Numbered from the stretch's first letter, positions 1 through 11,584 are shown. The stretch is 64,000 nucleotides of DNA from Clitoria ternatea (GCA_037962975.1 CM075675.1:101981718-102045717); one strand, 5' to 3'. Notes: generated by a model from the letters alone, not told the origin. A program made the numbers and translations.

Positions 1-2393
1 TGGATACTACAAGTCCTCAAGGAACACAATACACATAATAATTCACAAAATCATGGATTTACTGTTTCAACCACATATGTCAATAACCACAAGGCATTCA
101 TGTACATATATATTAATTATGTCATTCATAATTATTCACCATCACAATATACAAACTGTGTGATACTCAAAAACATTTATAATAATTCATAATCACTCAA
201 TAATTTAATAAATAATTTTTATACATAGAGAAAATATCATTTTCTTTCAAAATAGCCATTCTAGTTGACTTTCAGCATCCCCAACAGCAACATACATTAG
301 CAAAACAGTCATAACATGGGCAAATCAACTCCTTTTTAGGTGATTCCACTTTCTATAGCTCAATAATACAATTATCTACAACTTTCATGAAGAACACAGT
401 TTCAAATTCCGAACAGAAATATTACTTATTCACGAAATACCACACTGCCTCAAGGTGAGTTTTTCAAAACGTACATATATTAGTAATTTCAGTGTTTCTG
501 GAGTTACAAAAATGATTTTTGCATGAAACCAGTTCTAAAATACTCTTAACATAATTATCTACAACTTTCATGAAGACTCAAACAACTAATTCATACCACA
601 AAATTCCCAGTATTGAAAACAAGATTCGGATTTCCAAAATTCCAGAATTTCAGAATTTCAGCTTGCACATACTTCAGTAATTTGAGCATAACTTGAACTA
701 CAAAAATTATTTTGATGTGAAACCACTTTCTAAAAATCCAAAACTTAATTATCTACAACTTTCATGAAGACATCCAAGGCTGATTATGCATGTATAATTC
801 CCAGCATATCAAAATATACACTAAACATGAAGCAAATCTTTCACTCGGACATACAGTAGTATTTTGGCTATAACTTTTGCTACACATACTCAAATCAATT
901 GGTTCAGGTCTCAAAATTCACATAACAAAAAGATTTACAACTTTCATGAAGACACTGATCACTAATTCTTACTACAAAATGTCCAATTTTAACAATAAGT
1001 TACGGATTTCAAGTTTACAGATTTACAGTTTGTACATACTTCAGTATTATGAGCATAACTTGAGCTACAAAAATTATTTTAATGTGAAACCACTTTCTAA
1101 AGATCCAAAACTTAATTATCTACAAATTTTATGAAGACATCCAAGGCTGATTATGCACGTACAGTTCCCAGTAAATCAATATATACACAAAACAAAGGAT
1201 AAATCTTTCACACGAACATGCTGTAGTATTTTGGCTATAACTTTTGCTATACTTATTCAAATTACTTGATTCAGGTCTCAAAATTCAGATATCAAAAAGA
1301 TCTACAACTTTCATGAAGAAGTCAGAGTCAAATTCACACGTTTTTAATATCAAAAATGAGCAACAAGTTACGAATAAATTCTGGAATCCTAGAATCAGCA
1401 TACAATTCTACCCATTTCACAAATATTCACAACCCTGTCCCCTCTTACCTTAATGGAGGTTCCTAAAGTGGTTGAAAGTGTTGTATTATTGTCCTAGCTT
1501 CAGATCAAGAGTGAAATTGATGGAGAAAGTGAAAGAAAATAAGAGAGAGACTTCACTAACTTTAGCTTGTTCTAAGAATTCAGACTTGGGAACAAGATGT
1601 AGTGTTGATTTAATGATGTAAATGACAAGTGGGGGACAAGATTTTCATAATGGGATTGTAGTGGGATGTTAGGTGCATGAATTATGGTGATAATGGAGGT
1701 TTTAGGTGAGAAAAATGAGCTGGATTGTTGACCATTTCCGCAGCCTACATAATGTAGTTTGTTTGATTGAAGTAAATATCAATTCTGACACTGTTTTGGT
1801 ATTTTAGGCATATCTCTCTCATATCTTAATGGATTTTAACAAATGTGGTCTTGTTGGAAAGCTAAGACAACGAGGAACAACTTTGTAGTTTACGACTTTT
1901 TCAAATTCGGACTCTAACAAGGTATTAAAATATGTACAAGATGATATAATTGAAATAAAATATCAATTCTGACACTATTTCGGTATTTTGGACATATCTC
2001 TCTCATATCTTAATGGAATTTAACAAATTTGGTCTTGTTGGAAAGATAAGAAAAATAGGAACAACTTTGTAGTTGGACACATTTCCAAATTCGGACTCTA
2101 ACTAACAATTAAAATGTGTACAAGATGACGCATTTTGAGTGGAGTATGTGGCAATTTGATGAGAGTAATTGGAAAAGCCAAGGAAATTAATAACTAAGGA
2201 AATAGGTAATAAATTATTTGATTAACTTTTACCAAAGGTATAAAGTTAAAATTATTTACCATGGTAAAAGGTTAAATTGAAGATGTTGTCCTAACCAAAA
2301 ATTTATGTAGAAAGTTGAGATAAAATGGATAATATCATTGATGGTCTAAATCAAAATGATTATACATGAGAATAAAATTTTTAGGATGTTACA
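1..2393 (-). repeat. 3' LTR of the gypsy element (truncated by window start)
   Basis: This is a direct repeat of 7936-10328. On the plus strand it ends GATGTTACA at 2393, so on the coding strand the LTR begins TGTAACATCC. From the other copy the full LTR is 3168 bp, so about 775 bp lies outside the window. It carries about six head-to-tail units of roughly 185 bp (about 360-1400) and two related units at about 1780-2100. The ORFs at 877-1134 and 1244-1453 fall in this repeat and are not genes. Confidence 0.95.
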
Positions 2394-2406
2394 ATTCTCC
2401 CACCCT
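2394..2406 (-). other. Polypurine tract
   Basis: On the minus strand AGGGTGGGAGAAT lies directly before the LTR start TGTAACATCC and 41 bp after the gag-pol stop codon. This is the expected position and composition for the primer of plus-strand DNA synthesis in a Ty3/gypsy element. Confidence 0.85.
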
Positions 2407-2447
2407 AATAAAAATTTCGTCCTCGAAATTTAATCATTACGCACTCC

Positions 2448-5400
2448 TCAGTGAAACAATTCTGGATACTGTGTCCTCATAGCATCTTCACGCTCCCAAG
2501 TCAGAGTTACATCAGTTCCTTGTTTCCATGCAACTTTTACCAGTGGTACATTCTTGTTCCTCAAGCGTTTATTCGATCTTTCTAGAATCTGTGTAGGTTC
2601 TGTGGAGATGGTCAGATTTTCTCTAACTTCAATATCATCGGCAGCAATCACATGGTTGGGATCTTGTACGTACTTCCTTAGCTGTGATACATGAAATACA
2701 TTGTGCAGATTTGCCAGGTGAGGGGGAAGTGCAATCTGATATGCCACTGTACCAACCCTCTTTAGGATCTCATATGGTCCAATGAATCTCGGACTCAATT
2801 TCTTACTCTTCAATGCTCGACCAATCCCCTTGTGAGGTGAAACCTTCAAAAATACATGCTCACCAACTTGGAATTCAAGTGGTTTCCTCCTCTTATCATA
2901 ATACTGCTTCTGTCTGTCCTGAGATGCCTTCATCTTTTCTCTGATCATTTCTATCTGTTCAGTAGTCTGCTGCACAATTTCAGGTCCTAACGCCAAACTT
3001 TCACCAGTTTCTAACCAACAAAGTGGCGTTCGACACTTCCTACCATACAATGCTTCGAATGGAGCCATACCAATACTGCTGTGGTAGCTATTATTATACA
3101 TGAATTCAATCAATGGAAGAAACTGCTCCCAACTACCACCATGTTCAATCACACAAGATCGCAGTAAGTCTTCCAAACTTTGTATGGTACGTTCTGACTG
3201 TCCATCTGTTTGGGGATGATAAGCTGAACTCAATCGAAGCTTTGAACCCAATTCCTGATGCAAGCTTCCCCAGAATCGGGAAGTGAATCTTGGATCTCTA
3301 TCTGACACAATACTTGATGGTACACCATGTAGTCTTACGATCTCCTTCACATATAACTGTGCCAACTTTTGTAAAGAGTTCTTCATATTCATTGGGAGAA
3401 AGTGAGCAGACTTTGTCAATCTGTCTACAATAACCCAGATTGCATCATTCCCTGAACGTGTTCTTGGTAACCCCGACACAAAGTCCATTGAGATGTCATC
3501 CCATTTCCAGACAGGAATCTCTAATGGTTGCAGTTCACCAGATGGCTTCTGGTGTTCTACCTTGGCTTTTTGACACACCAGACATGAAGCCACATATTCA
3601 ACTATCTCTTTCTTCATCCTTGGCCACCAAAAGCTTTTCCTCAGATCTTGATACATCTTAGTTGATCCAGGATGAATGCTCAACATACTTTTATGCGCTT
3701 CTTCTAGAATTGTCCTTCTCAGATCAACATCATCTGGTACACAAATTCTGCTTCTGATTCTCCAAATTCCATCTGATCCTTCTTGTAATCCCATATCCTT
3801 TCCATTCGCCTGCAACTCTCTCAACTCCTGTAGTTGCAAGTCCTCTGTCTGTATTTCACCTATCAGCTTCAGAAAATCATTGGTTATTTTCAAAGTTCCC
3901 AAAGTCATACTTTTTGAAGATTTCATCTCCACACCCAAGTTCATGTCTCTGAATTGTTCTATCATCTCCATCTCTTTTATCATCAAAGATGCCATATGAA
4001 TGGACTTTCGGCTAAGTGCATCTGCCACCATATTTGCTTTTCCTGGATGGTACTTCAAATCAAAATCATAATCTTTAAGAAACTCCATCCATCTTCGCTG
4101 CCTCATGTTCAATTCCTTTTGATTGAACAAATACTTCAAGCTCTTGTGGTCACTGAACACTTCAAACTTGACTCCATACAAATGGTGTCTCCAGATTTTC
4201 AAAGCAAATACCACTGCTGCCAATTCTAGATCATGTGTCGGGTAGTTCATTTCATGTGGTCTCAACTGTCTAGAAGCATAGGCAACCACCTTCCGTTGCT
4301 GCATCAAAACACAACCTAAGCCCATCTTAGAAGCATCGCAATAAACTACAAAATCTTCTTGTGGATTAGGCAAAGTTAAAATTGGAGCAGATGTAAGCTT
4401 CAATTTTAGTTCTTGGAAACTTTCTTCACATTCTGGCGTCCAAGAAAAGGGTTGATTCTTCCGGGTCAGACGAGTCATTGGTAGGGCAATTCGAGAAAAC
4501 CCCTCAATGAATCTCCGATAATATCCGGCTAATCCTAAGAAGCTTCGTATCTCAGTGACTGAAGTAGGTCTCTCCCAGTTTATTACAGCTTCTATTTTAG
4601 AAGGATCCACAGATACTCCTTCGTTTGAGATTACATGGCCTAGGAATTTTACCTCTTTCAACCAGAATTCACATTTTGATAACTTTGCATACAACTGCTT
4701 CTCCTTCAAAATCTGCAATACCACTCGAAGATGCTTTTCATGTTCCTCTGCAGTTTTTGAATAGATCAGAATATCATCAATGAAAATGATGACAAATTGA
4801 TCCAAGTAGGGATGAAATACTCGATTCATGTAATCCATGAATACGGCTGGGGCATTGGTCACTCCGAAGGGCATCACAAGGTACTCGTAATGACCATATC
4901 GTGTTCTAAAGGCTGTCTTTGGAATATCCTCAGACTTGACACGAATCTGATGATACCCCGATCGTAGATCAATCTTGGAAAACACTGCAGCACCTCTCAA
5001 TTGATCTATCAGATCATCAATTCTGGGCAAAGGATATCTATTCTTCACTGTCAATTTATTCAGTTGACGATAATCTATGCATAACCTCATGCTTCCATCT
5101 TTCTTCTTGACGAGCAATACTGGCGCTCCCCATGGTGACACACTCGGTCTGATGAAATGCTTCTCCAGCAACTCTTCAATTTGTTTCTTCAGTTCCGCCA
5201 GTTCAATTGGTGCCATACGGTATGGAGCTTTAGACACTGGTTCTGCTCCTGGAATTAAATCAATGGAGAATTCTACCTCACGTTCTGGAGGTAAACTTGA
5301 GACATCTTCAGGAAATACTTCAGGAAATTCAGAAACAACCGGCATCTCGATTGCTTTAGGTTCACCATCTTCTTTGTAAAGAGTGAATAAAGCAAACAAT

Positions 5401-6860
5401 TGACTTTCACCTTGTAATACATAGGTCTTGAGGTTGTCAGAATTTAGATTTTCTGATGGAAATATCACGGTCTTGTTGTGACAGTCCACCAAGACTCGAT
5501 TTGTCGATAACCAGTCCATCCCCAGAATCACGTCCAGATCCTTCAAAGGTAAACAAACAAGATCGACAAGAAAGCGTCTACCTTCTATGAGTATAGAACA
5601 TTCGTTACACACCTTAGCAGTTCTAAGTTGTGTACCGGTGGGAGTAGAAACAATCAGATCATATGTCATAGGCTTCACAGGTAATTGAAGGCGTCTAACA
5701 CACTCATCAGAAATGAAAGAATGCGTAGCACCAGAATCAAATAACACAGATAGGATTGTACCATTAATGTCACACTTACTTTGTACGAGGTCATCAGCTT
5801 GGTCTGCCTCTGAACCGCTGATGGCATAGACTCTCCCAGCTGTTTGTTGCAACCTCTGATCTGTGGACTCCCTGTTCTGTCTTGGAGGTTGGGCAGTACG
5901 TGTGTCTTCTCCTCGGCCTCTCTGATAATTAGAGCCTCTTGGTTCACTCATAGTGTTCCTGTTGTTGTTTTGATTGCTCTGCGGACAATTTGGACTGATG
6001 TGTCCTTTTTGGTTACATCGGAAGCAAGTGACCTCTTCAAGACGTCTGTTACAATCACGTACATGATGATTACCTCCACACTTAAGACACCTCATGTTAT
6101 TGCGTCTATCAAAAGATGACGATGATGATGATCCGCCTCTGGAGCGATTTGGATAGAACGATCCTCTTCTTTTGAAATCAACTGTCTGAGGTTTCAGTTG
6201 TCTATTGGCTTTTTCATGTGCCAGTCTGGCCTGGTGATTTTCTTCAAAAATTCTGCATTTGTTGATCAGAATAGGAAAACTCCGAATTTCTTGGTACCCA
6301 ATCGCCTCTTTGATTTCCAGATTCAGTCCGTTCTCAAATTTAACACATTTCGATTCTTCGGCACCAGCCTGTTGAAAAGGAGGGTAAAAGAGAGATAGTT
6401 CTTCAAACTTTGCAGCATATTCTCCAACGGACATCAAGCCTTGTTTCAGCTCCATAAATTCCAGCTCTTTGCGGTTTTTCACACTTGCCGGAAAATATTT
6501 CTCTAGGAAACAGTCCTTGAAGTTGACCCAGTTCAAAGGTCTGTCAGTTTCAATCATACGAGTTCTGGCATGTATCCACCAGTTTTCTGCTTCCTCGACC
6601 ATCATATAAGTGGCACACTCCTCCCTTTCAAATTCTGTGCAGGGCAATGCTCGGAAAATGTGCTCCATTTCCTTAACCCATAAGTATGCTGCCTCTGGAT
6701 TGTAGCCTCCCTTGAATTGCGAAGGCTTTCTCTTCAAGAAGCGGTCTAACCCATGGAGTTCTCCAGTGCTCCTTGGTTGGTTTTGTCGTTCTATGGCTTC
6801 AGCTAAGCGGTTGAAAGCTGCTGCCATATCGTGGTTGTTGTTGTTGTTGTTTCTTGCCAT
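2448..6860 (-). CDS. Gag-pol polyprotein of a Ty3/gypsy chromovirus
   Basis: A single 1470-residue ORF encodes all retrotransposon proteins. Gag occupies about residues 50-230. Two CCHC-like zinc knuckles follow (about 258-292); the first is slightly irregular (CX2CX3HX4C), the second canonical (CX2CX4HX4C). The aspartic protease has DSGA at about 375. Reverse transcriptase has FIDD with the catalytic pair at about 695-696. RNase H has YCDAS at about 842. Integrase has an HHCC zinc finger ending CLVC and a DDE triad at about D1146, D1187 and E1223; the last two are 35 residues apart, as expected. A GPY motif (SPRFIGPYEIL) and a C-terminal chromodomain ending near TWEREDAMRTQYPELF follow. The length is usual for Tekay-type elements. 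There is no internal stop or frameshift, so it may still be functional. The start ATG is followed by an Asn run typical of these gags. Expression would be driven from the 5' LTR. Confidence 0.97.
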   Translation of the reverse strand: MARNNNNNNHDMAAAFNRLAEAIERQNQPRSTGELHGLDRFLKRKPSQFKGGYNPEAAYLWVKEMEHIFRALPCTEFEREECATYMMVEEAENWWIHARTRMIETDRPLNWVNFKDCFLEKYFPASVKNRKELEFMELKQGLMSVGEYAAKFEELSLFYPPFQQAGAEESKCVKFENGLNLEIKEAIGYQEIRSFPILINKCRIFEENHQARLAHEKANRQLKPQTVDFKRRGSFYPNRSRGGSSSSSSFDRRNNMRCLKCGGNHHVRDCNRRLEEVTCFRCNQKGHISPNCPQSNQNNNRNTMSEPRGSNYQRGRGEDTRTAQPPRQNRESTDQRLQQTAGRVYAISGSEADQADDLVQSKCDINGTILSVLFDSGATHSFISDECVRRLQLPVKPMTYDLIVSTPTGTQLRTAKVCNECSILIEGRRFLVDLVCLPLKDLDVILGMDWLSTNRVLVDCHNKTVIFPSENLNSDNLKTYVLQGESQLFALFTLYKEDGEPKAIEMPVVSEFPEVFPEDVSSLPPEREVEFSIDLIPGAEPVSKAPYRMAPIELAELKKQIEELLEKHFIRPSVSPWGAPVLLVKKKDGSMRLCIDYRQLNKLTVKNRYPLPRIDDLIDQLRGAAVFSKIDLRSGYHQIRVKSEDIPKTAFRTRYGHYEYLVMPFGVTNAPAVFMDYMNRVFHPYLDQFVIIFIDDILIYSKTAEEHEKHLRVVLQILKEKQLYAKLSKCEFWLKEVKFLGHVISNEGVSVDPSKIEAVINWERPTSVTEIRSFLGLAGYYRRFIEGFSRIALPMTRLTRKNQPFSWTPECEESFQELKLKLTSAPILTLPNPQEDFVVYCDASKMGLGCVLMQQRKVVAYASRQLRPHEMNYPTHDLELAAVVFALKIWRHHLYGVKFEVFSDHKSLKYLFNQKELNMRQRRWMEFLKDYDFDLKYHPGKANMVADALSRKSIHMASLMIKEMEMIEQFRDMNLGVEMKSSKSMTLGTLKITNDFLKLIGEIQTEDLQLQELRELQANGKDMGLQEGSDGIWRIRSRICVPDDVDLRRTILEEAHKSMLSIHPGSTKMYQDLRKSFWWPRMKKEIVEYVASCLVCQKAKVEHQKPSGELQPLEIPVWKWDDISMDFVSGLPRTRSGNDAIWVIVDRLTKSAHFLPMNMKNSLQKLAQLYVKEIVRLHGVPSSIVSDRDPRFTSRFWGSLHQELGSKLRLSSAYHPQTDGQSERTIQSLEDLLRSCVIEHGGSWEQFLPLIEFMYNNSYHSSIGMAPFEALYGRKCRTPLCWLETGESLALGPEIVQQTTEQIEMIREKMKASQDRQKQYYDKRRKPLEFQVGEHVFLKVSPHKGIGRALKSKKLSPRFIGPYEILKRVGTVAYQIALPPHLANLHNVFHVSQLRKYVQDPNHVIAADDIEVRENLTISTEPTQILERSNKRLRNKNVPLVKVAWKQGTDVTLTWEREDAMRTQYPELFH

Positions 6861-7144
6861 CCTATATTCGTAGTTTGGTTTATACCAATTCTAAGGGATA
6901 ATATATCATATATAAATACTATATAACTATCATTATTCTACAGTTTATCAGTTAAGCAATCAATCATATCACACATTTATCATATCATCAAGCGGTAATC
7001 AAAACAAATCTTTTTGTAATTAATCAGTCAGGCATAAGTCATATAGTATACATTTAGCATGTTATCAAGCAATAAATCAAACATTTTACATATTATGTCG
7101 AGAAACAGTATATGTCATAGCAATTGGTCCTGAATTTTTGAAAA

Positions 7145-7157
7145 TGCTCTGATACCA
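7145..7157 (-). other. Primer-binding site (initiator tRNA-Met type)
   Basis: On the minus strand TGGTATCAGAGCA lies 3 bp inside the 5' LTR. This matches the 3' end of plant initiator tRNA-Met except possibly at the last base, as in most plant gypsy and copia elements. It fixes the inner LTR boundary at 7161. Confidence 0.93.
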
Positions 7158-7160
7158 ACA

Positions 7161-10100
7161 TGTAACGCCCCGAAACGTGGATTAAAATTTTCGAGTAAAT
7201 TTTTTGCTTTTTCGAAAGATCATTTTAAAAATTATAAATTTAATTCAGAGTTTATATAACAATTAATAACAGCGGAAAAATTATCATACATACTAGTCGT
7301 GAATAATTAAATTCAAGAAAATATTTAAGTAGCGGAAACGATTGTGAAGATAATGGTACATGACATATTATATTTATTACAACCCATAAATTCAAAGTTC
7401 AGGTAATAGAACAAATAGACATCCATCATGGCATCACTCTGCATTCTGCGTGTCATTCACTGTAAAAATTAATGTAAGAGTGAGACAGAATATAGAATAA
7501 ATATAAAATAGATAAAATTGCACAAACACAATCAACAATTCATAATGATATGATGAATATGTCAAACAAGTCCATTAATAGATCTTTAATTAGTCAAATG
7601 ATGTCATGCTGGATCCATTTGGTCTTGGTGGGAATACTGCAGTAAAAGTCTCATAGAGACACAAATAGGGCTTTAGCATATACCATGAATCCCTATACTT
7701 CATGGCGCTTAAGTACCGAAGTACACAATATCATAAGTAGGACTTCTGCATAAACCATGAATCCCTACACTCCATGGCACACAACATAATAGGGCTTAAC
7801 TCATCATAGAGTAACCCCCCACCAGGGTAGGCAATCATGGAACCCCTAAATTCCATGGTGCGTCCGAATGCTTATGATGCATGAATGCCTTTAATTCTTT
7901 TAACATACCATGATATCCACATTTCCAAAACCTCTTGGATACTACAAGTCCTCAAGGAACACAATACACATAATAATTCACAAAATCATGGATTTACTGT
8001 TTCAACCACATATGTCAATAACCACAAGGCATTCATGTACATATATATTAATTATGTCATTCATAATTATTCACCATCACAATATACAAACTGTGTGATA
8101 CTCAACAACATTTATAATAATTCATAATCACTCAATAATTTAATAAATAATTTTTATACATAGAGAAAATATCATTTTCTTTCAAAATAGCCATTCTAGT
8201 TGACTTTCACCATCCCCAACAGCAACATACATTAGCAAAACAGTCATAACATGGGCAAATCAACTCCTTTTTAGGTGATTCCACTTTCTATAGCTCAATA
8301 ATACAATTATCTACAACTTTCATGAAGAACACAGTTTCAAATTCCGAACAGAAATATTACTTATTCACGAAATACCACACTGCCTCAAGGTGAGTTTTTC
8401 AAAACGTACATATATTAGTAATTTCAGTGTTTCTGGAGTTACAAAAATGATTTTTGCATGAAACCAGTTCTAAAATACTCTTAACATAATTATCTACAAC
8501 TTTCATGAAGACTCAAACAACTAATTCATACCACAAAATTCCCAGTATTGAAAACAAGATTCGGATTTCCAAAATTCCAGAATTTCAGAATTTCAGCTTG
8601 CATATACTTCAGTAATTTGAGCATAACTTGAACTACAAAAATTATTTTGATGTGAAACCACTTTCTAAAAATCCACAACTTAATTATATACAACTTTTAT
8701 GAAGACATCCAAGGCTGATTATGCATGTATAATTCCCAGCATATCAAAATATACACTAAACATGAAGCAAATCTTTCACTCGGACATACAGTAGTATTTT
8801 GGCTATAACTTTTGCTAAACATACTCAAATCAATCGGTTCAGGTCTCAAAATTCACATAAAAAAAATATTTACAACTTTCATGAAGACACTGATCACTAA
8901 TTCTTACTACAAAATGCCCAATTTTAACAATAAGATACGGATTTCAAGTTCACAGATTTACAGCTTGTACATACTTCAGTATTATGAGTATAACTTGAGC
9001 TACAAAAATTATTTTAATGTGAAACCACTTTCTAAAGATCCACAACTGAATTATCTACAACTTTTATGAAGACATCCAAGGCTGATTATGCACGTACAGT
9101 TCCCAGTAAATCAATATATACACAAAACAAAGGATAAATCTTTCACACAAACATGTTGTAGTATTTTGGCTATAACTTTTGCTATACTTATTCAAATTAC
9201 TTGATTCAGGTCTCAAAATTCAGATATCAAAAAGATCTACAACTTTCATGAAGAAGTCAGAGTCAAATTCACACGTTTTTAATATCAAAAATGAGCAACA
9301 AGTTACAAATAAATTCTGGAATCCTAGAATCAGCATACAATTCTACCCATTTCACAAATATTCACAACCCTGTCCCCTCTTACCTTAATGGAGGTTCCTA
9401 AAGTGGTTGAAAGTGTTGTATTATTGTCCTAGCTTCAGATCAAGAGTGAAATTGATGGAGAAAGTGAAAGAAAATAAGAGAGAGACTTCACTAACTTTAG
9501 CTTGTTCTAAGAATTCAGACTTGGGAACAAGATGTAGTGTTGATTTAATGATGTAAATGACAAGTGGGGGACAAGATTTTCATAATGGGATTGTAGTGGG
9601 ATGTTAGGTGCATGAATTATGGTGATAATGGAGGTTTTAGGTGAGAAAAATGAGCTGGATTGTTGACCATTTCCGCAGCCTACATAATGTAGTTTGTTTG
9701 ATTGAAGTAAATATCAATTCTGACACTGTTTTGGTATTTTAGACATATCTCTCTCATATCTTAATGGATTTTAACAAATATGGTCTTGTTGGAAAGCTAA
9801 GACAACGAGGAACAACTTTGTAGTTTACGACTTTTTCAAATTCGGACTCTAACAAGGTATTAAAATATGTACAAGATGATATAATTGAAATAAAATATCA
9901 ATTCTGACACTATTTCGGTATTTTGGACATATCTCTCTCATATCTTAATGGAATTTAACAAATTTGGTCTTGTTGGAAAGATAAGAAAAATAGGAACAAC
10001 TTTGTAGTTGGACACATTTCCAAATTCGGACTCTAACTAACAATTAAAATGTGTACAAGATGACGCATTTTGAGTAGAGTATGTGGCAATTTGATGATAG

Positions 10101-10328
10101 TAATTGGAAAAGCCAAGGAAATTAATAACTAAGGAAATAGGTAATAAATTATTTGATTAACTTTTACCAAAGGTATAAAGTTAAAATTATTTACCATGGT
10201 AAAAGGTTAAATTGAAGATGTTGTCCTAACCAAAAATTTATGTAGAAAGTTGAGATAAAATGGATAATATCATTGATGGTCTAAATCAAAATGATTATAC
10301 ATGAGAATAAAATTTTTAGGATGTTACA
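7161..10328 (-). repeat. 5' LTR of the gypsy element
   Basis: The complete 3168-bp LTR begins TGTAACGCCC and ends GATGTTACA on the plus strand, with the short inverted ends TGTAAC...GTTACA. It contains the same repeats as the other copy, at about 8295-9335 and 9715-10035. It has no credible ORF. Between 7600 and 7880 there is a run of related short segments around 'accatgaatccctatac' and 'ccatgg', giving a second repeated region. Confidence 0.95.
8295..9335. repeat. Tandem ~185-bp repeats inside the gypsy LTR
   Basis: Each unit carries the core acaactttcatgaaga or a close variant. In the left LTR the cores start near 378, 560, 756, 937, 1122 and 1303, spacings of about 181-196 bp; the same array is here at +7935. 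Around the core, units share phrases such as 'ttggctataacttttgct' and 'ggttcaggtctcaaaattca'. The ORFs at 8812-9069 and 9179-9388 come from this array. Confidence 0.8.
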
Positions 10329-11050
10329 TCCTGAACCGGGGTCTAGAGATCCGGACTCAAGTCAATCACAAACAGTATGTAAATACCGTATAGGAGACCG
10401 GATGTATGAGTATCCGGTGTAAGTATCCGTTGTCCTTGATTGAGGAGAGCGGATTGGGCGTCCTGGAGATCCTTCACACCGACCTAACGCGTTGAAGTGG
10501 GCGAATGGTGGTGTCACCTACAAAGATTCTCCGACGCTCAAGTCAGTGATGATATTCCCAGTGAGGAATGTATTTCAGAGAGTAATTGTTCATAAAATCA
10601 GTTGAAGATCCCTCACTTCCTTAATGAAATGAGTTCATATACCTGATTGGCTCGTTTTACGAGGACTCGTTAGTGGGGAACCACTAACTCCCATTAACAT
10701 TATTTTATTGCGCACTTACCAGCATGATTGGGTCAAGTGGCTATTTTATATTAAGCATGGAGAATATAGACTAGGATTAGGGAACAAGTTGACCATCCCC
10801 GTGAGCAGAATTTGGCTCGTAGTGCAGGGAATTATTGATCGATCCCTGTAGCAATGATCCTTGTCTTTAGCACAGTGACGTGTGTGTTGTCCGATGTCAT
10901 GGTGTTATCCTGAACAACCGGTATAGGGAGAACGCCTGATACGGAATTACAGTCCGGATGTATACCGATGACACCGGTTACACGTTGATGTCTTGACAAA
11001 GACGTTGAAATATGTCTTTCAGATTGGATACCGGTATTGAGACCGGATCA
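10329..11050 (+). mobile_element. LTR-X copy, interrupted by the gypsy element
   Basis: This 722-bp segment matches the reverse complement of the solo LTR at 58837-59574 nearly end to end. It ends GACCGGATCA at 11050. Its first base corresponds to position 8 of that LTR, so the gypsy element inserted 7 bp inside it and the first bases lie beyond the window. It is rich in CCGG/ACCGGT steps and has no ORF. I could not assign it to copia or gypsy. It could be a solo LTR or the 5' LTR of the element carrying the Transposase_28-like gene; no convincing primer-binding site follows it. Confidence 0.8.
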
Positions 11051-11575
11051 TATGTCCCCTAGCTTGTGTGAGGGACTGAGTGGTCGTTCACATAAGCTAC
11101 ACAACCTGCGAGAGGTCTGAATACCGGTGAGCTTACGCGTAAAATAGTTCCTTAGCATTTATTCTTAAAGAACCGTTCTCAAATTAAGAGATTTGGTCTG
11201 TCGGTGTCGTCACAACGGATTCAGACAAAGATTCGTTGTACGAGAATTTCAAGAGTTTATTAGAATTGAAAGCTCTTGAAGTTTGTGTAACGGCTGTAAA
11301 GCGCGAATTGCGTTGCATGATTAGACATTAATGCTTTTAATCACGTGGGCAAGCAATTATTGCGTCTGAGATGGCAATCTCATTAACCGTCGTTTTGGGT
11401 TTAATGGGCCTGAAGTTTTAGAAACTTTTGGGCCTAGTAGATAGGCCCTTCATCGAATTGCTATTGTTTTGGCGCCCATGAATTTTGGAAAGGTTGTGTC
11501 GTTTCGCTTGTGAACCAATGCGTTTAATCGAGAACGACACGACTTCCAGAGTGGGTAACCGAACCTCTTTGTTTC

Positions 11576-11584
11576 TTATAAAAG
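11576..11584 (+). promoter_or_regulatory. TATA box upstream of the Transposase_28-like gene
   Basis: TTATAAAAG lies about 450 bp before the likely start codon, in a locally GC-richer stretch and followed by a CTTCATCTTCATC-type pyrimidine tract that often marks plant transcription starts. The leader would run from about 11610 and may contain an intron (possible donor at the GAG/GTAATT near 11715). Inferred from sequence only. Confidence 0.5.

Larger units (their letters stand above)
1..10328 (-). mobile_element. Ty3/gypsy chromovirus (Tekay/Del-like), near complete
   Basis: This LTR retrotransposon lies on the minus strand. In its own direction the order is 5' LTR (7161-10328), iMet-type primer-binding site, a single gag-pol ORF (6860-2448), polypurine tract, and 3' LTR (from 2393 to beyond the window start). 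The two LTR copies align with a constant offset of 7935 and no indels across 2393 bp, differing at about 25 sites by eye count. The ORF is open and has all catalytic residues I looked for. The right flank starts TCCTG, the expected 5-bp target-site duplication, but its partner lies about 775 bp left of the window. A C-terminal chromodomain places it among the chromoviruses; the Tekay/Del assignment rests on the gag-pol layout and very long LTRs. Confidence 0.95.

Noticed and set aside
877..1453. Two plus-strand ORFs of 85 and 69 codons, repeated near 8812-9388
   Set aside because: They are products of the tandem repeats in the two LTR copies, with no domain; the frames are copies of each other.
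3440..6398. Plus-strand ORFs opposite gag-pol
   Set aside because: They are antisense shadows of the intact minus-strand polyprotein.
11051..11100. A primer-binding site right after the LTR-X copy
   Set aside because: The bases after GGATCA (TATGTCCCCT) do not match a tRNA 3' end with the usual TGG start.
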